A stretch of DNA of 10,322 nucleotides, from assembly GCA_031267775.1 (NCBI GenBank), contig JAIRYL010000226.1:1-10322 (forward strand), in the 5' to 3' direction. Of the stretch, positions 1 to 6,209 are shown one piece after another. The stretch is from Tannerellaceae bacterium (lineage in GTDB: Bacteria > Bacteroidota > Bacteroidia > Bacteroidales > Tannerellaceae). The position numbers were made by a program, and so were the translations under genes. The notes below the pieces were generated by a model. That model was not told where the DNA came from and ran no database searches. It saw only the letters and a program-made list of their open reading frames with translations. Positions within the stretch are counted from its first letter, which is position 1. Every line of letters begins with the position of its first letter.

Positions 1-489
1 GAAGTATTAACCACCCCTCTTCAAATATGTAACCTTGCGGCGTCGATTGCTAACAGGGGCTATTTTTATACCCCCCATATAGTAAAATCGGTTGAAAATG
101 GCCAGTTAGCGTCTATTTATACGGAAAAGCGCCGTCCTACAATTGATGCAAATCATTACGCCTATTTGGCCGAAGGCATGCGAAACGCCGTTACAGGCGG
201 AACATGCCGCAGGGCAGCGCTACCCGATATAGCCGTTTGCGGTAAAACGGGCACCTCGGAAAACCCGCACGGGAAAGACCATTCCCTCTTTATGGGATTT
301 GCTCCGTATGAGAATCCGCAGGTAGCTATTTCCGTATTTGTGGAAAATGCAGGTTTCGGAGCTACTTATGCTGTGCCAATAGCTAAACTGATGCTGCAAA
401 AATACCTGAAAGGAACGATTCAGGATAGCGATCAATATCTGGAAGAATCGATTATAAATATGGTCATATTACCCAAAAATGTATTATAG
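1..489 (+). CDS. mrdA: Penicillin-binding protein 2, C-terminal part (elongasome transpeptidase)
   Basis: Only the last 162 codons are in the window; the frame is open from base 1 and ends with TAG at 487-489. The visible protein is the end of a penicillin-binding transpeptidase domain. The KTGT box is at visible residues 82-85 (GKTGTSENPHGKDHS), followed by the LFMGFAPYENP strand typical of class B PBPs. The SxxK nucleophile and the SxN motif lie upstream, outside the window. PBP2 cross-links new peptidoglycan in the periplasm along the side wall and works with RodA, whose gene overlaps it here by 11 nt. That pairing favours PBP2 over the division enzyme FtsI. The tail after the conserved YLKG is short, about 24 residues. 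Family assignment is firm; the exact name rests partly on the neighbour. Confidence 0.93.
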   Translation, partial: EVLTTPLQICNLAASIANRGYFYTPHIVKSVENGQLASIYTEKRRPTIDANHYAYLAEGMRNAVTGGTCRRAALPDIAVCGKTGTSENPHGKDHSLFMGFAPYENPQVAISVFVENAGFGATYAVPIAKLMLQKYLKGTIQDSDQYLEESIINMVILPKNVL

Positions 490-1933
490 AAAAACAAGTA
501 TATGGAAAAATATAGACTGGATAATCGTCTTGCTGTACATCGTTATGGTAGCGGGAGGCTGGCTCAGTATATGCGGCGCCAGTTATGAATACGATACAGG
601 TTTGTTTGCCCTGCCCGGAGGAGGCCGTCCGGGTTCTCAATTGATATGGATAGGGCTTTCTTTCCTTCTTATCTTTGTTATCCTGATGCTCGACGCCGAT
701 TTTTACAGTGTGTTTGGCTATCTTATATATGGCGCTATCATTGTATTATTGATTGTTACAATTTTTTTGGCGCCCGACATAAAAGGCTCCCGTTCCTGGC
801 TGGTAATAGGTTCGCTGCGAATACAACCGGCCGAATTTGCTAAATTTGCCACAGCCTTGGCGTTGGCTAAATTTATGAGTTTATACGGGTTTAAATTAGG
901 ATCATGTAAGAACTTTGGATTGTGTCTGGTCATTATCTTTTTCCCCATGCTTTGTATTTTGCTTCAAAAGGAAACAGGTTCGGCCCTGGTCTATCTGGCA
1001 TTCTTTTTGGTTTTATACAGAGAAGGCATGTCGGGATATATACTGTCTGCCGGTATTTCCGCCGTAGCGTTTTTTGTTATCAGTTTGAAGTATTCAGACG
1101 TCATGATAGGAGTAACTCCATTGGGCGAATTGATCGTTTTGTGTATTATTCAGGCTATTACCCTATTGTTAACGGCAATTGTTATCTATCAGCGAAATAA
1201 TTTGCAGGTGAAAATTTTATTGGCAATCACAGTTGCCGCCTGTTTCAGCGCTTATATCGTATCGTTGTTTATTCCGGTAAATTGGGCGCTGGTTACTATG
1301 GGATTGATCGGCATATCCTGTTGTTATCTTATTTTCTTGTCTGTCAAACAGTGGGTGTGGCATTATATCGTGATATGTCTGTTTGCTTTGCTTTCGGTTG
1401 GTTTTTTGTTTTCTGTCGATTATGTTTTTGACGAGGTATTGGAACCGCACCAGCAAATGCGCATCAAAGTTTCCCTTGGACTGGAAGACGATCCGAGTGG
1501 AGCCGGATATAATGTTAACCAGTCGATAATTGCCATAGGATCGGGCGGCTTACTGGGGAAAGGTTTTCTAAATGGCACGCAAACCAAATTAAAATATGTG
1601 CCCGAACAGGATACAGACTTTATATTTTGTACGGTAGGAGAGGAGCAGGGCTTTGCAGGTTCTACAGGCGTATTGATTTTATTTACCGTTTTGATTGTGC
1701 GGCTTATTATGTTATCCGAAAAGCAGAAAACAATCTTCGGACGTATTTATGGCTATTGCGTAGCCTCTATTTTCTTTTTTCACTTATTAATCAATATAGG
1801 AATGGTGATAGGCATTACGCCTGTGATAGGCATTCCCTTACCGTTCTTCAGTTATGGCGGTTCATCTCTGTGGGGATTTACTATTCTGCTGTTTGTTTTC
1901 CTTCGTATAGACGCAACCCGTAAAGAAAGATAA
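479..1933 (+). CDS. rodA: RodA, SEDS-family peptidoglycan glycosyltransferase
   Basis: RodA polymerises lipid II into glycan strands in the inner membrane, paired with PBP2. The 484-residue product is a polytopic membrane protein with many hydrophobic segments (for example 14-32, 57-71, 80-98, 147-163, 295-312, 395-412, 425-447, 463-477). SEDS signatures are visible: RIQPAEFAKF at 114-123, KYVPEQDTDFIF at 372-383 with the conserved TDFIF Asp at 380, and PLPFFSYGGSS near 453-463. It is about 110 residues longer than E. coli RodA; the extra length is extra hydrophobic sequence around 200-300, which I believe is usual for Bacteroidales RodA. The ATG at 479 lies inside the end of mrdA, so translational coupling is likely. 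The gene ends 4 nt before the stop of the convergent gldH. FtsW is the alternative, but the PBP2 neighbour argues for RodA. Confidence 0.94.
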   Translation: MYYRKTSIWKNIDWIIVLLYIVMVAGGWLSICGASYEYDTGLFALPGGGRPGSQLIWIGLSFLLIFVILMLDADFYSVFGYLIYGAIIVLLIVTIFLAPDIKGSRSWLVIGSLRIQPAEFAKFATALALAKFMSLYGFKLGSCKNFGLCLVIIFFPMLCILLQKETGSALVYLAFFLVLYREGMSGYILSAGISAVAFFVISLKYSDVMIGVTPLGELIVLCIIQAITLLLTAIVIYQRNNLQVKILLAITVAACFSAYIVSLFIPVNWALVTMGLIGISCCYLIFLSVKQWVWHYIVICLFALLSVGFLFSVDYVFDEVLEPHQQMRIKVSLGLEDDPSGAGYNVNQSIIAIGSGGLLGKGFLNGTQTKLKYVPEQDTDFIFCTVGEEQGFAGSTGVLILFTVLIVRLIMLSEKQKTIFGRIYGYCVASIFFFHLLINIGMVIGITPVIGIPLPFFSYGGSSLWGFTILLFVFLRIDATRKER

Positions 1934-1937
1934 TGAT

Positions 1938-2432
1938 TTACGAACCCGCTTTTTCAATTCGCAAGCCTATTTCCTGTATCCCTCTTAATGTATCGCTTCG
2001 CATACCTTGCCGGAAACCAAACGTATAACGTCCCGTCTTGCTAAAAAGGTAGTTTGTTTTTATCGGAAAACTTGTTTGAAAGAGTGAAATGCCGCTTCCA
2101 AGCCATTTACCAAAATCGTCAGCCAGCATATATTCCATCGTATCCCGAACCATAAGACCGGCGGGAGACTCTTCGTCTAAAAAGAGCCATAGATTTTGAT
2201 AGGGATACAGGTTGTTGTTTCTTATTTCAAGCGTAATATGATAAGGAATGGTCGTATCGTCTATTTGAAAAGTAAAATAATATTCTTTGTTTTTCTCCCA
2301 TGTGGAATGTTCAATGGTTTGATATTGATTGTATACAGTCTGATTTTTTCCACAGGAAAAGAGAAAAAGGCACATAAAAAAAACAACACTCCCCTTTGCC
2401 TTACAAATAAGTCTTTGACTAAGATTTCCCAT
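1938..2432 (-). CDS. gldH: GldH-family envelope lipoprotein
   Basis: The 164-residue product starts with a basic segment (MGNLSQRLICKAKG), a hydrophobic core at about 15-25 and a lipobox LFSC with Cys27. This predicts cleavage by signal peptidase II and a lipid-anchored periplasmic or outer-membrane-facing protein. The mature part fits GldH: a TIPYHITLEIRNNNLYPYQNLWLF segment split around residues 60-85 (first half TIPYHITLEIRN), and a C-terminal GIQEIGLRIEK. GldH is a gliding-motility lipoprotein in Flavobacteria. In Bacteroidales, most of which do not glide, it is retained with an unknown role. The start codon lies inside the end of the ricT-like gene (14-nt overlap), so the two are probably co-transcribed and translationally coupled. 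The lipoprotein call is direct from sequence; the family name comes from recognition plus the typical ricT neighbour. Confidence 0.82.
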   Translation of the reverse strand: MGNLSQRLICKAKGSVVFFMCLFLFSCGKNQTVYNQYQTIEHSTWEKNKEYYFTFQIDDTTIPYHITLEIRNNNLYPYQNLWLFLDEESPAGLMVRDTMEYMLADDFGKWLGSGISLFQTSFPIKTNYLFSKTGRYTFGFRQGMRSDTLRGIQEIGLRIEKAGS

Positions 2433-3600
2433 TATTTACGGTCTTATCGCTTTTACTTTTTTGTTTTTGGTTTGAATTTTCGGGAGAAGCGCCGGCTGAC
2501 GGATGTTTCTTTTTTTTCTTTTTCTTTTTAGAAGCCTGGTTGTCAAAACGGGTAAGACTCTCCTGTCCGAGGATATCATGCGAATCGCGTTTAAGAGGTT
2601 GCGGCTTCTCGTCGGCTTCCAGCGATATGGGTTTACTGCCGTTTTTATTCATATTAATAATGTCGAAAACCCGTTTAGCCGGAATGGTGAGTAAGTTGGC
2701 CGCAAACGTTTTATCCGTTGAGTACGTTATCTCGCGTTTGAAGATATCCGTTTTAAAATGATAGTAACTGGTATCTTTCGTTTCCAAAACAATTTCGCGC
2801 GAAGGCAACTGTTTCTGCGCTTCTACATAAGCATCCACTTCATAATTGATACAACATTTAAGTTTGGCGCACTGTCCGGCCAGTTTTTGCGGATTCATGG
2901 AAATATCCTGGTAGCGGGCTGCGCCGGTAGAAACGGATATAAAGCTTGTCATCCAGCTTGAACAGCATAACTCGCGTCCGCACGGACCAATTCCGCCAAT
3001 CCGGCCGGCTTCCTGTCGCGCCCCTATCTGTTTCATTTCTATCCGCACCCGGAATGTTTCGGCAAGCACTTTGATGAGTTGACGAAAGTCTACCCGCTCA
3101 TCGGCGATATAATAAAAAATAGCTTTGTTTCCATCTCCCTGATATTCAACGTCCCCTATTTTCATATTCAGCCCCAGCTCTGCAGCAATTTGCCGTGAAC
3201 GTATCATGGTTTCGTGTTCTTTAGCCTTAGCCTCCTCATATTTTTCCAGGTCGGCAGGTTTTGCTTTCCGATAGATACGTTTAGGCTCTATACCTTCGGT
3301 ACGGATATTATTCTTTTTCATTTGTAAAAGAACTAATTTGCCTGTTAGCGTTACAGTTCCTATATCATGTCCGGGACTGGCTTCAACGGCCGCTACGTCT
3401 CCTTTTTCCAGCGGTATTTTTGCGTTGTTTAAGAAGTAACCTTTCCGGGTATTCTTAAATTGCACCTCTACATAATCGGTTACATTTTCAGCATCTGGCA
3501 TATTGCAAAGCCAGTCGTATGTATTTAGTTTATTATTTTGTATTTTACTGCATCCTTTTCGTTTCATGCAGCAACTTCCTTTATTTAATTTGAAATCCAT
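2419..3600 (-). CDS. ricT: RicT/YaaT-like PSP1-domain protein with cysteine clusters
   Basis: The 393-residue product carries a PSP1 C-terminal-type domain at roughly 109-195 (RIYRKAKPADLEKYEEAK through the RVRIEMKQIG strand). It is followed by GPCGRELCCSSW (Cys207, 212, 213) and CAKLKCC (Cys244, 249, 250). More cysteines sit at 10, 11, 17 and 32. In Bacillus subtilis the homologue YaaT/RicT is part of the RicAFT iron-sulfur complex affecting RNA processing; the cysteines here could bind a metal cluster, which is inference. The C-terminus (about 325-393) is charged and low-complexity, with eight consecutive lysines at 358-365. The ATG at 3600 precedes the N-terminal cysteines and the conserved VEVQFKNTRKGY strand (44-55). 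A -7-like octamer lies about 40 nt upstream, and gldH overlaps the 3' end. The exact role in Bacteroidales is not established. Confidence 0.85.
   Translation of the reverse strand: MDFKLNKGSCCMKRKGCSKIQNNKLNTYDWLCNMPDAENVTDYVEVQFKNTRKGYFLNNAKIPLEKGDVAAVEASPGHDIGTVTLTGKLVLLQMKKNNIRTEGIEPKRIYRKAKPADLEKYEEAKAKEHETMIRSRQIAAELGLNMKIGDVEYQGDGNKAIFYYIADERVDFRQLIKVLAETFRVRIEMKQIGARQEAGRIGGIGPCGRELCCSSWMTSFISVSTGAARYQDISMNPQKLAGQCAKLKCCINYEVDAYVEAQKQLPSREIVLETKDTSYYHFKTDIFKREITYSTDKTFAANLLTIPAKRVFDIINMNKNGSKPISLEADEKPQPLKRDSHDILGQESLTRFDNQASKKKKKKKKHPSAGASPENSNQKQKSKSDKTVNNGKS
2506..2529 (-). other. Poly-lysine A-run with in-frame A_AAA_AAG slippery heptamer
   Basis: On the minus strand the eight lysine codons of the ricT-like gene alternate AAA and AAG and include an uninterrupted run of eight A (2510-2517). 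The zero-frame codons AAA AAA AAG form the heptamer A AAA AAG (2515-2509), the same type used for -1 frameshifting in E. coli dnaX. A -1 shift would replace the last 28 residues with an 18-residue basic tail ending RRFSRKFKPKTKK. I see no strong downstream hairpin; a GCCGGC tract lies about 12 nt after the heptamer. The run is a fact; use as a recoding site is speculative. Confidence 0.4.
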
Positions 3601-3640
3601 TTCTGACAGGTATAGTTTGCTCTAAAAAACTAAAATATTA

Positions 3641-3648
3641 CAAAAGTA
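3641..3648 (-). promoter_or_regulatory. Candidate -7 element for ricT-gldH
   Basis: The minus strand reads TACTTTTG, a full match to the Bacteroidota -7 consensus TAnnTTTG. It lies 40 nt before the ricT ATG, implying a leader of about 33-35 nt. No TTTG is seen at the expected 19-21 nt further upstream, so the call rests on one half-site. The same octamer occurs upstream of spt (5067-5074). Confidence 0.4.
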
Positions 3649-3679
3649 ACTAATTATTTGCAGATGCGCGTATCCGAAC

Positions 3680-3698
3680 AAAAAAAAGAGACTGTCTC
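3680..3698 (-). terminator. Weak terminator-like hairpin after spt
   Basis: Reading the minus strand, GAGACAGTCTC (3698-3688) is a perfect small inverted repeat followed at once by eight T (3687-3680), about 80 nt after the spt stop and before ricT. This is the layout of an intrinsic terminator. The stem can only be four pairs with a CAG loop, so it would be weak. The sequence could instead be the remnant of a transposon end. Confidence 0.3.
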
Positions 3699-3777
3699 AA
3701 AAGCGCCCGGACGACGTTGGATTAGACGGATGTACGCAGATTTTCTATACGACTCAATCTTTTATAAAAAGAATTTA

Positions 3778-4965
3778 TCAGGGAATCAAATGATGTTTTT
3801 TAAATATTTTCCGGATCGCCTCAAGCGCATAATCCAGTTGTTTTTGCGTGTGAGTAGCCATTAATGAAAAACGGATTAACGTATCTTGCGGCGCTACGGC
3901 GGGCGCTACCACCGGATTGACAAATACGCCGGCGTCGAATAATTCGCGTACAATAAGGAATGTTAAGTCGTTATCGCGTATAAATAACGGGATAATAGGG
4001 GTGGCCGTATGTCCGATTTCACATCCCATAGTACGGAATCCTTCCAATGCATAATTTACCAGTTTCCATAAATGTTCAATACGTTCGGGTTCTTTGAGCA
4101 TAATATCAAGAGCGGCGTCAACGGCCGCCGTCGCTCCCGGCGTGTTGCTGGCGCTAAAGATATACGAACGGGAATGATGACGAAGGTAATTAGTCGTATC
4201 TTTATCCGAAGCGATAAAACCGCCTATCGAAGCAAATGATTTACTGAATGTGCCCATGATAAGGTCTACATCCTGTGAAACGCCGAAATGATCGCATGTT
4301 CCGCGTCCCTGTTTACCCAGTACGCCAATACCATGCGCCTCGTCTACCATCAGGCTGGCATTATATTTTTTGCTCAGAGCTACAATATCAGGAAGGTTGG
4401 CTATATCTCCTTCCATACTGAATACGCCGTCTACGACGATAAGCTTTATTTTGTCCGGCTCGCATTTTTGGAGCTGTTTCTCCAGAGAAGCCATATCGTT
4501 ATGCTTAAATTTAAGCTTATTTGAATAAGAAAGACGGTGACCTTCTATGATGGAAGCATGGTCTAATTCGTCCCACAGAATATAATCTTCACGTCCGGTA
4601 ATGCAAGAGACAACGCCTAAATTAACCTGAAATCCAGTAGAATAAACGATAGCGTCTTCTTTTCCAACAAAGTCTGCCAAACGCTTTTCAAGCTGAATAT
4701 GGATATCTAACGTTCCGTTCAGAAAACGCGAACCGGCGCAACCGGTACCATATTTTTTAATCGCTTCAATAGCCGCTTCCTTCACTTTCGGATGGTTCGT
4801 CAAACCCAGGTAAGAGTTTGAACCGAACATTAAAACCCTTTTCCCGTCAATTTGAACTTCAGTGTCCTGGTCGCTTTCAATCATACGAAAATAGGGGTAT
4901 ATTCCTGCTGCCATTGCTTTTTGCGGAGCGTCGTACTTGGATAGTTTTTCTTGTAAAAGTCTCAT
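3778..4965 (-). CDS. spt: Serine palmitoyltransferase (alpha-oxoamine synthase family)
   Basis: This cytosolic or membrane-associated PLP enzyme condenses L-serine with an acyl-CoA to give 3-ketosphinganine, the first step of sphingolipid synthesis. The 395-residue length is normal for bacterial members. Visible motifs: GTGCAGSRFLNG at 73-84, DELDHASIIEG at 132-142 with His136 expected to stack on the cofactor, VDEAHGIGVLG at 207-217 with Asp208 and His211, and GTFSKSFASIGGF at 238-250 with the Schiff-base Lys242. Close relatives are glycine C-acetyltransferase (Kbl) and 8-amino-7-oxononanoate synthase (BioF). The Bacteroidales context, the N-terminal MAAGIYPYFRMIES segment and the absence of a tdh or bio neighbour favour SPT. 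The gene is transcribed divergently from a lipid kinase across a 272-bp region with a candidate promoter and palindromes. Confidence 0.88.
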   Translation of the reverse strand: MRLLQEKLSKYDAPQKAMAAGIYPYFRMIESDQDTEVQIDGKRVLMFGSNSYLGLTNHPKVKEAAIEAIKKYGTGCAGSRFLNGTLDIHIQLEKRLADFVGKEDAIVYSTGFQVNLGVVSCITGREDYILWDELDHASIIEGHRLSYSNKLKFKHNDMASLEKQLQKCEPDKIKLIVVDGVFSMEGDIANLPDIVALSKKYNASLMVDEAHGIGVLGKQGRGTCDHFGVSQDVDLIMGTFSKSFASIGGFIASDKDTTNYLRHHSRSYIFSASNTPGATAAVDAALDIMLKEPERIEHLWKLVNYALEGFRTMGCEIGHTATPIIPLFIRDNDLTFLIVRELFDAGVFVNPVVAPAVAPQDTLIRFSLMATHTQKQLDYALEAIRKIFKKHHLIP

Positions 4966-5031
4966 ATTATAAGAAGAGAGTATTTTTTAGCGTGTATATT
5001 TTTCACCAATGAATCGGGATTTCTTGCCATA

Positions 5032-5047
5032 AACGTTAATTAACGTT
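5032..5047. promoter_or_regulatory. Perfect 16-bp palindrome AACGTTAATTAACGTT, candidate operator
   Basis: The sequence AACGTTAATTAACGTT equals its own reverse complement. It lies in the spt leader, about 67 bp before the spt ATG and about 20 bp downstream of the candidate -7 element at 5067-5074 on the minus strand, near the expected transcription start. This is a plausible place for a dimeric repressor. The symmetry is seen directly; a protein binding it is inference. Confidence 0.45.
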
Positions 5048-5066
5048 GATCCGGTAAATCCAGCCG

Positions 5067-5074
5067 CAAAAGTA
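5067..5074 (-). promoter_or_regulatory. Candidate -7 element for spt
   Basis: The minus strand reads TACTTTTG, a full match to TAnnTTTG and identical to the octamer before ricT. It predicts a transcript start near 5060 and a leader of about 95 nt. No clear TTTG lies 19-21 nt upstream, so the assignment is tentative. Confidence 0.4.
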
Positions 5075-5101
5075 GTAAAAAAATAATTTATACGTCCCTA
5101 T

Positions 5102-5127
5102 ATGCTTTAAAAGTTTTATAAAAGCAT
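5102..5127. repeat. 7-bp inverted repeat ATGCTTT...AAAGCAT
   Basis: ATGCTTT (5102-5108) and AAAGCAT (5121-5127) are perfect inverted copies around a 12-nt A/T-rich centre. The repeat sits immediately upstream of the candidate -7 element for the lipid kinase and so covers its -33 region. It may be a binding site, but in such A/T-rich sequence chance is a fair explanation. Confidence 0.3.
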
Positions 5128-5135
5128 TATTTTTG
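5128..5135 (+). promoter_or_regulatory. Candidate -7 element for the lipid kinase gene
   Basis: TATTTTTG matches TAnnTTTG fully. The best -33 candidate is an imperfect TTTA at 5106-5109, 18 nt upstream. A start near 5142 would give a leader of about 95 nt containing the 21-bp hairpin and the small ORF. The region is T-rich, which weakens the match. Confidence 0.38.
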
Positions 5136-5166
5136 TCTTTTTTTTTGAATTATAAATAAGGAATTA

Positions 5167-5215
5167 AGGAGGCGTATGGAAATAAATCATACAAATTTAT
5201 TTCCATACGCCTCCT
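5167..5215 (+). repeat. Perfect 21-bp inverted repeat with 7-nt loop in the lipid kinase leader
   Basis: The arms 5167-5187 (beginning AGGAGGCGTATGG) and 5195-5215 (ending CCATACGCCTCCT) are exact reverse complements with no mismatch; the loop is CATACAA (5188-5194). The hairpin ends 22 nt before the kinase start codon. It lies between divergent genes, so it is not an ordinary end-of-gene terminator. No T-run follows on the plus strand; on the minus strand a loosely T-rich TTAATTCCTTATTTAT follows. Possible roles are an mRNA leader structure, a cruciform or operator, or a terminator for leftward antisense RNA. Confidence 0.85.
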
Positions 5216-5217
5216 GA
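5176..5217 (+). CDS. Candidate 13-residue leader peptide inside the hairpin
   Basis: Within the inverted repeat, AGGAGG (5167-5172) is followed after 3 nt by an ATG and a 13-codon frame, MEINHTNLFPYAS, ending with TGA at 5215-5217, 20 nt before the lipid kinase ATG. The AGGAGG and most of the codons are paired within the hairpin, so a translating ribosome would open it and an idle one would leave it closed. This is the geometry of a translated leader. Bacteroidota seldom rely on Shine-Dalgarno pairing, which lowers the odds. Because the repeat is symmetric, the minus strand has a similar frame. I do not recognise the peptide. Confidence 0.25.
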   Translation: MEINHTNLFPYAS

Positions 5218-5237
5218 GCAGATCATATCTTGATAGA

Positions 5238-6209
5238 ATGAATAATAAGAAATATAAAGTACAGGCGATAATAAATCCTGTATCCGGCGCCGGGTCGAAA
5301 AGAAAGATTCCCAAGATGATTGAAGATGTATGCCAAGAAAAAGGATATCTTCTAACGGTTTCATTTACCGAATATACCGGACATGCCAGCGAACTCACCA
5401 GGCATGCCGTAGAAAAAGGCGTAGATTTAATTATCGCCGTGGGAGGCGATGGCACGGTTAATGAAATAGCTCAGGCTATGATACATTCGGAAGCCGCTTT
5501 GGGAATTATCCCCAAAGGTTCGGGTAATGGATTAGCCCGCGAACTGCACATACCCATGGATTCAAAGCGGGCATTGGATGTGATTGTAAAAAAACATGTC
5601 ATTCCGATTGATGGCTGTAAAGCTAACGACCGGGTGTTCTTTACTACCTGCGGCGTTGGTTTTGACGCTGCTGTGAGCCAGAAATTTGCCAGAGAGAAAA
5701 AAAGGGGGTCGCTCACGTATGTAAAGAACACGGTAGAAGAATATCTGGGCTATAAACCGGAGATATACGAATTACTGATAGACGATCAGACGATAAGAGA
5801 AAAAGCGTTTCTGGTAGCCTGCGCCAATGCGTCGCAATACGGAAATAATGCGTATATCGCTCCGCATGCTAATATTCAGGATGGAAAGATGGACGTTACG
5901 ATTCTTTCGCCATTTACGCCGTTGGATATTCCTCCGCTGGCTGTTCAGTTATTTACAAAACAGATAGAGCGAAACAGTAAAATAAAAACCTTCACGGCAA
6001 GCCGGGTTACAATTATCAGGCAGAAAGAAGGCGTTATGCATTTGGATGGAGAGCCGGTGATGGTTGAAAACCGTATCGATATTTCCATTATTCCCAAAGC
6101 GCTAAAAGTAATTATACCCGAACAGGTTTCTTTTACGAAAGAAGTTCGCGACTTTTTTGAGCAGGTAACCCGTTTTTTCGATAAGCGATTACCCTACATT
6201 TTCAGATAG
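5238..6209 (+). CDS. Lipid kinase of the LCB5/DgkB (YegS) family
   Basis: The 323-residue product has the DAGK catalytic fold. It shows NPVSGAGSKRK at 13-23, the nucleotide-binding GGDGTVNE at 69-76, IPKGSGNGLARE at 91-102, IDGCKAN at 124-130 and GVGFDAA at 139-145. Further on are ACANASQYGNNAYIAPHA at 194-211, QDGKMDV at 214-220 and the HLDGEP box at 268-273. The family phosphorylates diacylglycerol, sphingoid bases or related lipids with ATP at the cytoplasmic face of the membrane; sequence alone does not fix the substrate. Standing head-to-head with serine palmitoyltransferase, it might act on a sphingoid base or ceramide, but recycling diacylglycerol is the safer default. The ATG at 5238 is followed by the typical KYKVQAIINP strand. 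Its 3' end overlaps the convergent methyltransferase by 16 nt, leaving no room for a terminator. Confidence 0.88.
   Translation: MNNKKYKVQAIINPVSGAGSKRKIPKMIEDVCQEKGYLLTVSFTEYTGHASELTRHAVEKGVDLIIAVGGDGTVNEIAQAMIHSEAALGIIPKGSGNGLARELHIPMDSKRALDVIVKKHVIPIDGCKANDRVFFTTCGVGFDAAVSQKFAREKKRGSLTYVKNTVEEYLGYKPEIYELLIDDQTIREKAFLVACANASQYGNNAYIAPHANIQDGKMDVTILSPFTPLDIPPLAVQLFTKQIERNSKIKTFTASRVTIIRQKEGVMHLDGEPVMVENRIDISIIPKALKVIIPEQVSFTKEVRDFFEQVTRFFDKRLPYIFR

Noticed and set aside
2196..2531. 111-residue plus-strand frame antisense to gldH
   Set aside because: Phe-rich low-complexity translation of the gldH signal region and the poly-lysine tract; a shadow frame.
3658..3864. 68-residue plus-strand frame between ricT and spt
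   Set aside because: It runs into the 3' end of spt in antisense, has no recognisable features and no promoter-like sequence.
5150..5455. 101-residue minus-strand frame over the hairpin and the kinase start
   Set aside because: It is antisense to the conserved kinase N-terminus, and its C-terminal part merely mirrors the leader ORF because of the palindrome.
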